Assembly (NCBI GenBank): GCA_003167055.1
Contig: PMUE01000132.1
Span: 1 to 7,260 of the forward strand
Direction of reading: 5' to 3'
Origin: Vulcanimicrobiota bacterium
GTDB lineage: Bacteria > Vulcanimicrobiota > Vulcanimicrobiia > Vulcanimicrobiales > Vulcanimicrobiaceae
DNA: 7,260 bases
Part shown: positions 1 to 4,925 of the stretch, piece after piece
Layout: every line of letters starts with the position of its first letter
Numbering within the stretch: position 1 is the first letter of the stretch
Position numbers and translations under genes: made by a program
Notes under the pieces: generated by a model
Databases searched by the model: none
Told to the model about the DNA's origin: nothing
Seen by the model: only the letters and a program-made list of their open reading frames with translations

Positions 1-1
1 G

Positions 2-586
2 GCCCATCAAAACCGCGTAACACCTTATGGAGAGATCGTCGCCATCTCGTTGCGCGGCAGATGGCTTGGCAACCGCGGCTCCATTCATCGTGGTCACGTG
101 ATCGTTCGCCCATGGGCTACCAAACGTTGGATAATCTGCGCGCTGGAATTCAAAGGGTGGGTCGCACCGAAATGGGTGCCGCGACGATGGACCGCATTGT
201 TCTTCTACGATGAAGCGCTTGCGCTAGCGGCAGGACACCGGCCGTGCGCACTCTGCCGGCGCGCCGATTACAAACGCTATCAACAAGCGGTCGGTATCTT
301 CAATGCGGAGGCAATTGACGCGCAACTGCACATCGAGCGTCTCGACGGCCGCCGCAAGCGAACGCACGCTATGGCGTGGCGCGATGTTCCGTTTGGAGCC
401 TACGTTGAATTCGAGGGCCGCCCGCATGTCGCACTCGACGATGCTCTTCGACTTTGGTCGCCGGCGAGCGGTTACGGTGATGCGTTCGCTCGACCGAAAA
501 CCGGCGACGCAGTCGTCATTACTCCCGAATTGTCGATTTATGCGATTTCACGCGGCTTCGACCCGCAGATATGCTATACTGAGTAA
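2..586 (+). CDS. Hypothetical protein with Ada-like zinc-knuckle motif, 5'-truncated by window edge
   Basis: The reading frame is open from the first full codon at base 2, with no ATG, GTG or in-frame stop before an internal TTG at 50. The real start therefore lies outside the window and 194 residues are visible. The upstream residues (RVTPYGEIVAIS) read naturally into RGRWLGNRGSIH, which I take as family sequence, so the TTG at 50 is not the start. A motif at 233-256, GHRPCALC, follows FFYDEALALAA. This resembles the second half of the Ada metal-binding domain (xxAxAAGxRPCxxC). A further Cys lies about 36 residues upstream in RWIIC. I recall similar uncharacterised proteins of about 180-200 aa, mainly in actinobacteria, but know no assigned function. 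Zinc binding is an inference. The last codons overlap the promoter of the next gene. Confidence 0.8.
   Translation, partial: AHQNRVTPYGEIVAISLRGRWLGNRGSIHRGHVIVRPWATKRWIICALEFKGWVAPKWVPRRWTALFFYDEALALAAGHRPCALCRRADYKRYQQAVGIFNAEAIDAQLHIERLDGRRKRTHAMAWRDVPFGAYVEFEGRPHVALDDALRLWSPASGYGDAFARPKTGDAVVITPELSIYAISRGFDPQICYTE
572..580 (+). promoter_or_regulatory. Extended -10 promoter of ABM copy 1
   Basis: TGCTATACT is a TGN-extended -10 with no convincing -35. It lies inside the last codons of the preceding gene. The same TGNTATACT arrangement, followed by exactly 6 nt and then an identical 19-nt sequence, occurs before the second ABM gene. This fixes the likely transcription start at A587. Confidence 0.6.
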
Positions 587-720
587 ACAGCGACTCTAGG
601 CGACAACAAAAACAGCTGCCCACCGTTTCTGCCGCTCCAAAGGCGGTTTCTCGGTGCCGGGCAGTTTTTTATTGGTTGAATTCTCAGCCGTCGATTGGGT
701 CGATGTTTTTAAGGAATATA
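587..720 (+). promoter_or_regulatory. Leader of ABM copy 1: conserved 5' end, hairpin/T6, conserved tail with RBS
   Basis: The 134-nt leader begins with ACAGCGACTCTAGGCGACA, identical to the start of the second leader. A terminator-like hairpin and T6 follow. ATTGGTTG (671-678), GGGTCGATG (697-705) and AAGGA (711-715) are shared with copy 2, and AAGGA lies 5 nt before the GTG. No ATG-initiated leader peptide is present. An attenuator, riboswitch-like leader or small RNA would all fit. The simpler alternative is a terminator of the upstream gene that was duplicated together with the ABM gene. Confidence 0.45.
616..670 (+). terminator. Compound intrinsic terminator/attenuator, copy 1
   Basis: The outer stem pairs CTGCCCACCG (616-625) with CGGT-GCC-GGGCAG (652-664), with GCC as a 3-nt bulge. 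T6 follows at 665-670. Inside, CCGCT (632-636) pairs with GGCGG (642-646), including one G-U pair, flanked on both sides by a TTTCT tract. It lies 30 nt after the stop of the upstream gene and 50 nt before the ABM start codon, so it could terminate the former, attenuate the latter, or both. Confidence 0.6.
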
Positions 721-1047
721 GTGTTTTCTCGAATGGTAACCATGAAGCTCAAGCAGAATCAGTACAGCGTTGCTGATCTGACGAAGGCTATCGACCATAA
801 GGTCCTGCCGGTGCTCCGCATGCAAGAAGGCTTTAAAAATGCGGTGTTCTGCGCCAACCCGAATGGAACGGAAGCGATTGGTTTCACGATGTGGGATCGT
901 AGCGCTAGCGCCGAATCCTACGGTGAAAAGGCGTATCCGGAAGTGCTGACGTCGCTAACGCCCCTGCTTGACGGCGGACCGCACGTGAAGTCGTTTGAGG
1001 TGATTAGCTCTACCCTCAACGATAAAGTAGTCTCGAATGTCAAATAA
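721..1047 (+). CDS. ABM-like dimeric alpha-beta barrel protein, copy 1
   Basis: This is a 108-residue cytoplasmic protein with no signal peptide. It has the size and pattern of the antibiotic-biosynthesis-monooxygenase/DABB ferredoxin-like fold: a first strand (FSRMVTMKLK), a helix ending in KVLPVLRMQEGF, strands with AIGFTMWDR, a helix around SAESYGEKAYPEVL, and a final FEVISSTL strand. Despite the family name, many members have no known enzyme activity, and no substrate can be assigned. The GTG start was chosen because it aligns exactly with the ATG of copy 2 (FSR-VTMKLK) and has the conserved AAGGA 5 nt upstream. A TTG at 676 in frame lies within the conserved leader tail and was rejected. 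About two-thirds of residues match copy 2. The 3' end overlaps the next gene by 11 nt. Confidence 0.85.
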   Translation: MFSRMVTMKLKQNQYSVADLTKAIDHKVLPVLRMQEGFKNAVFCANPNGTEAIGFTMWDRSASAESYGEKAYPEVLTSLTPLLDGGPHVKSFEVISSTLNDKVVSNVK

Positions 1048-1807
1048 CATAACGGTTCGTCGCGCGGCTCTCGCCGCTGCCACCGCGATCTCACTCTGCG
1101 CGGTGTTCGCCCTCGCACAGCCGGCAATCGGTCAAAGCGTTGTCGCGATCGTCGTCAACGGCACGCAAATGCAATTCAACCAGCCCCCGGTCGAGCGCGC
1201 GGGCCGCGTCTTCGTACCCCTTCGTGGCGTGTTCGAGCGTCTTGGCGCTAGCGTCGTTTACGACGATGGAACCATCAATGCCACCGGGAATGGGCGAAAT
1301 GTTTCGCTCCGCATCGGTTCGAACCAAGCGACCGTTGACGGGCAAACCCAGAGTCTCGACGAGGCGCCGTTTATCGTCGGCTCTACGACGCTCGTGCCGT
1401 TACGCTTCATCGCGCAGGCGCTCGGAGCGTCCGTCGACTGGAACAACAACACGTCGACCGTAACGATCATCGGCAGCGGCAACAACCGCGACAACGGCTA
1501 CCGCGACAATAACTACCGCGCGCCGCAGAATCAATCGTTCTATCTTTCGAACGAGACCCCGAACAAGTCGACTCGCACCGAGAACCCGGCGATACACGCG
1601 ACGTACAGTGAACCGATATCGCGCGACTCACTGCGCGTTTCTGTCGACGGCCGTGACGTAACCAGGCAGGTCTATGCTAACGCTGCAGGTTTTGACGTAA
1701 CGCCCTCGTTCATGCTCGACTCTGGAGTACATAAGGTCACCGTGACAGGCACGACGCAAGCCGGCGCTTCCTTTTCCACCGGATGGACGTTTCGCACCGA
1801 GCTCTAA
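1037..1807 (+). CDS. Secreted stalk-domain protein (copper amine oxidase N-terminal-like) with Ig-like C-terminal domain
   Basis: This is a 256-residue exported protein. Residues 1 to about 33 form a signal peptide: Arg pair, hydrophobic stretch, then AQPAIGQS. Residues 36-145 form a stalk domain of the copper amine oxidase N-terminal type, with two copies of the hallmark VPLRxxxxxLGASV at 60-73 and 120-133. A linker rich in Asn, Arg, Asp and Tyr follows (147-165). The C-terminal part (about 168-254) looks like an Ig-like beta-sandwich: NPAIHATYSEPI, VSVDGRDVT, then LDSGVHKVTVTGT and GWTFRT. No catalytic amine oxidase domain is present, so a cell-envelope, binding or structural role is more likely. 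The ATG sits inside the end of the ABM gene with no clear Shine-Dalgarno, so translation is probably coupled and the two share a transcript. Confidence 0.85.
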   Translation: MSNNITVRRAALAAATAISLCAVFALAQPAIGQSVVAIVVNGTQMQFNQPPVERAGRVFVPLRGVFERLGASVVYDDGTINATGNGRNVSLRIGSNQATVDGQTQSLDEAPFIVGSTTLVPLRFIAQALGASVDWNNNTSTVTIIGSGNNRDNGYRDNNYRAPQNQSFYLSNETPNKSTRTENPAIHATYSEPISRDSLRVSVDGRDVTRQVYANAAGFDVTPSFMLDSGVHKVTVTGTTQAGASFSTGWTFRTEL

Positions 1808-1843
1808 TCCGCGCAATAGAGACACATCGTTTGGTCTAAAGTG

Positions 1844-1852
1844 TGGTATACT
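1844..1852 (+). promoter_or_regulatory. Extended -10 promoter of ABM copy 2
   Basis: TGGTATACT is a TGN-extended -10 with the same hexamer as copy 1. Six nucleotides later comes the shared ACAGCGACTC start, giving a likely transcription start at A1859. No -35 at normal spacing is evident. The sequence upstream of the box is unlike that of copy 1, so conservation begins at the promoter. Confidence 0.6.
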
Positions 1853-1858
1853 ACTTGT

Positions 1859-1954
1859 ACAGCGACTCTAGGCGACACGAAAAAAACTGCCCACCAGGCA
1901 GTTTTTTATTGGTTGGTTTCAACTGTCGGTCGGGTCGATGTATCTAAGGAAAAA
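1859..1954 (+). promoter_or_regulatory. Leader of ABM copy 2
   Basis: This 96-nt leader has the same order as copy 1: identical 19-nt start, hairpin with T6, ATTGGTTG, GGGTCGATG and AAGGA (1946-1950), which lies 4 nt before the ATG. It has no leader ORF. CGACTC near the 5' end could pair with GGGTCG (1932-1937), closing the leader around the hairpin. The same pairing is possible in copy 1 (591-596 with 697-702). Confidence 0.45.
1881..1907 (+). terminator. Perfect 11-bp intrinsic terminator/attenuator, copy 2
   Basis: AAAAAACTGCC (1881-1891) pairs perfectly with GGCAGTTTTTT (1897-1907) around the loop CACCA. The A-tract and T-tract make it potentially bidirectional. It lies about 22 nt after the predicted start of the ABM2 transcript and 74 nt after the stalk gene stop. 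It could therefore end the ABM1-stalk transcript, attenuate ABM2, or do both. Confidence 0.7.
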
Positions 1955-2269
1955 ATGTTCTCACGTATAGTTACCATGAAACTCAAACCGGGCCACATTG
2001 CCGATTTGACCAAGACCATCGACGAAAAAGTGCTCCCGCTGCTCCGCAAACAAGAAGGTTTTAAGGACGAATTGTTTTTTGCGAACAACGGCGGAGCGGA
2101 AGCGATTTCCATCAGCCTATGGGACCGCAAGGAAAGCGCCGAGTCATACAACACGAAGGCCTACCCGCAAGTGCTCCAGTCGTTAACAACCTTGCTTGAC
2201 GGCACTCCGCAAGTGAAGACATTTGAAGTTATCAGCACGACCTTGCATCAGGTTGCCGCGACCGTCTGA
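1955..2269 (+). CDS. ABM-like dimeric alpha-beta barrel protein, copy 2
   Basis: This is a 104-residue paralogue of the ABM-like protein upstream. It keeps the same blocks: MFSR-VTMKLK, ADLTK-ID-KVLP-LR-QEGFK, WDR--SAESY--KAYP-VL, and LLDG-P-VK-FEVIS-TL. It is two residues shorter near residue 12 and has a shorter C-terminus. The ATG has AAGGA 4 nt upstream. An in-frame extension to an ATG at 1841 would run through the promoter and terminator hairpin and is rejected. The fold is that of ABM/DABB proteins, usually homodimeric. No ligand or reaction can be inferred from sequence. It stands alone between its own leader and a downstream hairpin. Confidence 0.85.
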   Translation: MFSRIVTMKLKPGHIADLTKTIDEKVLPLLRKQEGFKDELFFANNGGAEAISISLWDRKESAESYNTKAYPQVLQSLTTLLDGTPQVKTFEVISTTLHQVAATV

Positions 2270-2293
2270 GCCCGATAGACCTCGCGTTAAGAA

Positions 2294-2318
2294 AAGAGCG
2301 GCCATTTTGGCCGCTCTT
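2294..2318 (+). terminator. Hairpin after ABM copy 2
   Basis: AAGAGCGGCCA (2294-2304) pairs perfectly with TGGCCGCTCTT (2308-2318) around a TTT loop. The plus-strand T-tail is poor (TCTTA); read on the minus strand the tail is TTTTCTTAA. It most likely ends the ABM2 transcript and insulates the next promoter, whose -10 starts 5 nt downstream. Confidence 0.6.
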
Positions 2319-2322
2319 ACGC

Positions 2323-2328
2323 TATACT
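2323..2328 (+). promoter_or_regulatory. -10 box of the DoxX gene, leaderless arrangement
   Basis: TATACT, the same hexamer as at both ABM genes, is followed by exactly 6 nt (GGGGCG) and then the ATG. Applying the spacing seen at the ABM leaders puts the transcription start on the A of the start codon. No Shine-Dalgarno is present, which supports a leaderless mRNA. Confidence 0.6.
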
Positions 2329-2334
2329 GGGGCG

Positions 2335-2817
2335 ATGAACGATATTGGGTTGTTCATTTTGCGCCTGGTTGCAGGCGGCTTCATCCTGAAGTACGGACCG
2401 CCGAAGATCCGCGACGTGAACGGAAAGTTTGCGAAAGAATTTGAAGGCCTGGGGTTTCACCCGGTCAGTACGTACGTCACGCGAGCCGGTCTAGCCGAGA
2501 CGACCGCCGGCGCACTCATCGTGCTCGGCGCGCTCGGTCCGGCCGGACCGATGCTGCTGCTGTCGGACATGATGGTTGCGACCGTGTCTACGACGGCGCG
2601 AGCAAAGCACTTTGATCCGAGCGATCACGAAGACGAGCTGCTGTACGCGTCGATTGCCCTACTCCTGGCGCTCAGTGGTCCGGGGTCGATCTCCGTCGAT
2701 TCAATGCTTGGCGTTCGTCTGTTCGATCGCGACTGGCTACGGTATCTTTCGGTGGCCGGAGCGTTGGCCGGCGCGGCATTCATGCTTTCGCAGCGAACGC
2801 CGTCACCGAATACGTAG
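2335..2817 (+). CDS. DoxX family membrane protein
   Basis: This is a 160-residue integral membrane protein. It matches the DoxX family: an N-terminal helix with LRLVAGGFILKYGPPKI, a loop with FEGLGF, a second helix with AETTAGALIVLGALGPAGP, then a third over LLLSDMMVATVS, a fourth around 101-115 and a hydrophobic C-terminal stretch at about 136-151. DoxX proteins are often linked to thiol or oxidative stress or to quinone-coupled redox steps, but the family is broad and the substrate here is unknown. The start is set by the -10 box 6 nt upstream. The gene runs convergently into the oxidoreductase gene, and their ends overlap by 15 nt. Confidence 0.85.
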   Translation: MNDIGLFILRLVAGGFILKYGPPKIRDVNGKFAKEFEGLGFHPVSTYVTRAGLAETTAGALIVLGALGPAGPMLLLSDMMVATVSTTARAKHFDPSDHEDELLYASIALLLALSGPGSISVDSMLGVRLFDRDWLRYLSVAGALAGAAFMLSQRTPSPNT

Positions 2818-3717
2818 GACGATTTTCCCTTCGATGTGTCCCTGCTCGAGGCGCCGATGCGCGTCGACCACGCGATCGAGTGGAAATTCCTCGACCTGCA
2901 GCGGGATCGTTCGCTTACCGATCGCGCGGTTTAGCCCGTCGAACGCCGCGCGCGTATTCTCACCGTCGAACGGGAGCAACGGATGCCCATCGGCCTTCGG
3001 TTCGGGCTCGATGCCGTTGGGATACGCCAGGGGCGCTTGCGGCTTGGCGCGCGATACGAACATCGCAAGATCGTCGCCGTTCGCGGTGGCGAGTATTGCA
3101 TCGAACCCGTGGGACGAATCGTCGACCGGCGTTCCGCCGAGCGCGCGAAGGTACGCATACGCGTCCGGGCGCGCCGTTCCGATCACCGTTACTTCATTGT
3201 CGTGCACGGCGAACCAGACGGCGAACGAGCCGACCCCGCCGGTCGCGCCGAAGACCAGCAAGGTTTGACCGCGCTGTAGTTTTAGCGTACGGAGTCCGGC
3301 GTGCGCGGTGAGCGCAACACACGGCATCGCGCCCGCAATCTTTTGATCCAACTGATCGGGTACGGCTTCAACTCGATCGGCGGGCAAGCCGATGTATTCT
3401 GCGTAGAAGCCGCCCTGCCGGTTGGCGTAGCTGTACGAATACACGCGGTCGCCCACGTGGAAACGTGTAACATCCGAAGCCACCGCGGCAACGGTTCCGC
3501 TTCCGTCCGCGCCCAACGTCGTCCCCGCCTTTATGGGTCCCCACGCGCCGGAGCGCTGCTTTACGTCCCAGGGGCCGACACTTGCGTAGTCGAGCGCCAC
3601 GATCACGTGGCCCGGTAGAAGTTGGGGTATGGGAACCGAACGAAGCTGGATCGCTTCGGACGGCCCGGCTGCATCGATCATTGCCGTCTGCATGGTTGCG
3701 GGCAGGTTGGACGTCAT
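2803..3717 (-). CDS. Zinc-independent NAD(P)H:quinone oxidoreductase / MDR-family alcohol dehydrogenase-like
   Basis: This is a 304-residue cytoplasmic enzyme of the medium-chain dehydrogenase/reductase superfamily, zeta-crystallin/quinone oxidoreductase branch. The GroES-like N-terminal domain includes ASVGPWDVKQRSG (45-57) and the LGADGSGTVAAV signature (68-79). The Rossmann nucleotide-binding motif FGATGGVGSF is at 156-165. The C-terminal EFPLDRVVDAHRRLEQG and GKIVLRI are typical of the family. The structural-zinc Cys cluster and the catalytic-zinc ligands of classical alcohol dehydrogenases are absent. It probably reduces a quinone or enone using NAD(P)H; the exact substrate is unknown. 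The start is supported by AAGGAGGT ending 3 nt before the ATG. It is the second gene of an operon with the methyltransferase, 9 nt after its stop. Confidence 0.88.
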   Translation of the reverse strand: MTSNLPATMQTAMIDAAGPSEAIQLRSVPIPQLLPGHVIVALDYASVGPWDVKQRSGAWGPIKAGTTLGADGSGTVAAVASDVTRFHVGDRVYSYSYANRQGGFYAEYIGLPADRVEAVPDQLDQKIAGAMPCVALTAHAGLRTLKLQRGQTLLVFGATGGVGSFAVWFAVHDNEVTVIGTARPDAYAYLRALGGTPVDDSSHGFDAILATANGDDLAMFVSRAKPQAPLAYPNGIEPEPKADGHPLLPFDGENTRAAFDGLNRAIGKRTIPLQVEEFPLDRVVDAHRRLEQGHIEGKIVLRIR

Positions 3718-3720
3718 AAG

Positions 3721-3728
3721 ACCTCCTT
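3721..3728 (-). promoter_or_regulatory. Strong Shine-Dalgarno overlapping the upstream stop codon
   Basis: AAGGAGGT shares its first AA with the TAA stop of the methyltransferase gene (TAAGGAGGT). A ribosome terminating on the first gene sits on the binding site of the second, so re-initiation or coupling is likely. It fixes the ATG at 3717 as the oxidoreductase start rather than the internal Met9. Confidence 0.75.
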
Positions 3729-4254
3729 AGAACAGACGTGGATCGGGTGGAGCGAGCGCGCCTTCGAGTTCGAGCAACGCGCGCTTGAGCGGAAGACCGC
3801 CACCAAATCCGGTGAGCGTTCCATCGGCGCCGATGACGCGGTGACAGGGAATGACGATCGGAATTGGGTTCGACCCGTTGGCACGGCCGACCGCGCGCGC
3901 TGCGTTAAGGAGGCCGAACTCGAGCGCGATTGCCCCGTACGAGGTCGTTGCGCCGTAGGGGATCTCGCGCAAACGAGCCCACACGCGCCGCTCGAACGGC
4001 GTCCCACGCGGGTCCAATGGCAGGTCGAATGTCCGCCGCGTTCCGGCAAAGTATTCGCGCAACTGGGAATGGACCGCGTCCATGCCGTCGTTTGCAGCAC
4101 GTGAAGGAGCGGGTGCCGATTGCACGGCTTTGCTCCGGTTCGGCAGCCACAGTTCGACCAACGTTCCGTCGACATCCACCGCCAGCTCGAGCCGGCCGAA
4201 TGGCGTCTCGAACGTTGAACGAAAGAGCCTGGTATCTCTATCCACTTGCTGCAT
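3727..4254 (-). CDS. ogt: Methylated-DNA--protein-cysteine S-methyltransferase (Ogt/MGMT type)
   Basis: This is a 175-residue DNA repair protein that transfers the alkyl group of O6-alkylguanine irreversibly to its own cysteine. The active site IPCHRVIG is present at 135-142 with Cys137 as acceptor. Also present are the DNA-binding GATTSYGAIA (101-110), ARAVGRANGSNP (119-130) and GFGGGLPLKRALLELEG after the active site. The N-terminal ribonuclease-H-like domain (about 10-80: FRSTFETPFGRLEL) is intact. It lacks the N-terminal Ada regulatory domains, so it is an Ogt-type stand-alone enzyme. The ATG has only a weak GAAGAG upstream. It leads an operon with the quinone oxidoreductase and is divergent from the BON lipoprotein gene, with 32 bp between their starts. 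Confidence 0.93.
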   Translation of the reverse strand: MQQVDRDTRLFRSTFETPFGRLELAVDVDGTLVELWLPNRSKAVQSAPAPSRAANDGMDAVHSQLREYFAGTRRTFDLPLDPRGTPFERRVWARLREIPYGATTSYGAIALEFGLLNAARAVGRANGSNPIPIVIPCHRVIGADGTLTGFGGGLPLKRALLELEGALAPPDPRLF

Positions 4255-4273
4255 ACGATCTCTTCAAATCGGG

Positions 4274-4279
4274 TATAAG
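4274..4279 (+). promoter_or_regulatory. Candidate -10 of the BON lipoprotein gene
   Basis: TATAAG lies 7 nt before the ATG at 4287 with no Shine-Dalgarno between, so the transcript would be leaderless or nearly so, as at the DoxX gene. Read on the other strand the same site gives TTATAC, 18 nt before the Ogt start, so this short divergent region may serve both genes. Confidence 0.45.
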
Positions 4280-4286
4280 TTGCGGG

Positions 4287-4643
4287 ATGAAGACTATGAT
4301 TTTCCTCGCGATCCCGACGCTCGCCGCCGTATTCGCCGGGTGCACGCCACAACAGCAACAACAAACGCAAAACAGCACGCAGCAGGCAACGCAGGTAGCG
4401 CAGAAGGACGCGTCGGTCGCTGCGAAAGATGTGTCGGACACGGCGCTCGCAGTACGCGTCGACGCCGCGCTCGCTGCCGAATCCGGTGTTAATGCTTTTC
4501 ACGTCAAGTCTACCGCCAGCAACGGCGTCGTGACATTGACCGGCACCGCGCCCAATCCGACGATCGATCGCACGATTCTCGACACGGTTCGCGCCGTGCC
4601 GGGCGTGAAGCGTGTCGTCAATCAAATCGTCGTGCAGCGTTAG
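4287..4643 (+). CDS. BON-domain lipoprotein
   Basis: This is a 118-residue predicted lipoprotein. A short hydrophobic signal ends in the lipobox FAGC with Cys19 as the lipidation site. A Gln/Thr-rich flexible linker (20-40) follows, then a single BON domain (about 50-118): DTALAVRVDAALAAESGV, VVTLTGTAPN, and VRAVPGVKRVVNQIVV. BON domains occur in periplasmic or envelope proteins such as OsmY and are thought to bind membranes or other envelope proteins. OsmY has two BON domains; this protein has one. The start was chosen because the preceding frame continues into antisense of the Ogt gene, while this ATG opens a clean signal peptide. It converges end to end with the next minus-strand gene. Confidence 0.88.
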   Translation: MKTMIFLAIPTLAAVFAGCTPQQQQQTQNSTQQATQVAQKDASVAAKDVSDTALAVRVDAALAAESGVNAFHVKSTASNGVVTLTGTAPNPTIDRTILDTVRAVPGVKRVVNQIVVQR

Positions 4644-4922
4644 CTAATCGTAACTGTCGCGAACGGTCTCGAGCAGGGTCTGCCCAAACTCTACAACCTC
4701 GCCGTCGCCGTCGAGAATCTCGACGTCAAACCCGGGATAGACGTTGCGAAATCGCTCTTGCTTCCAGTGCGCGACCGACCAGCTGTCGCGCGCCGCCTTT
4801 TCCCAGTTCCAAGGCGGCATGCCCTCGCGGTCCGATCGGACGTTGCGGCCGTCGAGCGTGAAAACGCGCACCCGAAAGCCTTCGACGCGAGCGATCTTCA
4901 TCTCGAGCGTGCCGATCTTCAC
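4644..4922 (-). CDS. Small Trp-rich hypothetical protein
   Basis: This is a 92-residue protein that I do not recognise. It has no signal peptide or membrane segment. The middle has an unusual aromatic and basic stretch (MPPWNWEKAARDSW, then SVAHWKQERFRNVYPGF), followed by an acidic DVEILDGDGEVVEFG and a C-terminal helix. It is probably cytoplasmic. The GTG start lies 3 nt after the stop of the upstream gene, consistent with translational coupling. An ATG seven codons later (4901) is an equally plausible start and would give 85 residues; neither has a good Shine-Dalgarno. It is the last gene of a three-gene operon whose other two products are secreted, which makes its membership puzzling. Its stop codon directly abuts that of the BON gene. 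Confidence 0.65.
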   Translation of the reverse strand: MKIGTLEMKIARVEGFRVRVFTLDGRNVRSDREGMPPWNWEKAARDSWSVAHWKQERFRNVYPGFDVEILDGDGEVVEFGQTLLETVRDSYD

Positions 4923-4925
4923 GGG

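Larger units (their letters stand above)
573..1047 (+). repeat. Duplicated promoter-leader-ABM cassette, copy 1
   Basis: This block is homologous to 1845-2269 from the extended -10 through the whole leader and coding sequence. The 19-nt leader start is identical and the hairpin arms, T6, ATTGGTTG and AAGGA are shared. The encoded proteins are about 65% identical by hand alignment, so the duplication is not recent. Copy 1 carries about 35 extra nucleotides in the hairpin. Confidence 0.75.
1845..2269 (+). repeat. Duplicated promoter-leader-ABM cassette, copy 2
   Basis: This block is the partner of 573-1047. Order and spacing match except for the shorter hairpin. The stalk-domain gene lies between the two copies and is not duplicated, which argues that the unit copied was promoter-leader-ABM. 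Confidence 0.75.

Noticed and set aside
1802..1821. CTCTA/TAGAG inverted repeat after the stalk gene
   Set aside because: It has only a 5-bp AT-containing stem with no T tract, too weak to call a terminator.
1841..1954. N-terminal extension of ABM copy 2 to an upstream ATG
   Set aside because: It would translate through the -10 box and the terminator hairpin. The conserved AAGGA and the alignment with copy 1 support the ATG at 1955.
2576..3268. Plus-strand open frame of 230 codons
   Set aside because: It is Arg/Ser-rich shadow sequence over DoxX in another frame and antisense to the quinone oxidoreductase.
4346..4395. CAA/CAG-rich stretch in the BON gene
   Set aside because: It encodes the Gln-rich linker after the lipobox. 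Low complexity fits a flexible tether and is not a separate repeat element.
3714..4625. Minus-strand open frame of 303 codons across the Ogt and BON genes
   Set aside because: It is antisense to the BON lipoprotein and out of frame with Ogt, whose PCHRV active site proves the other frame.
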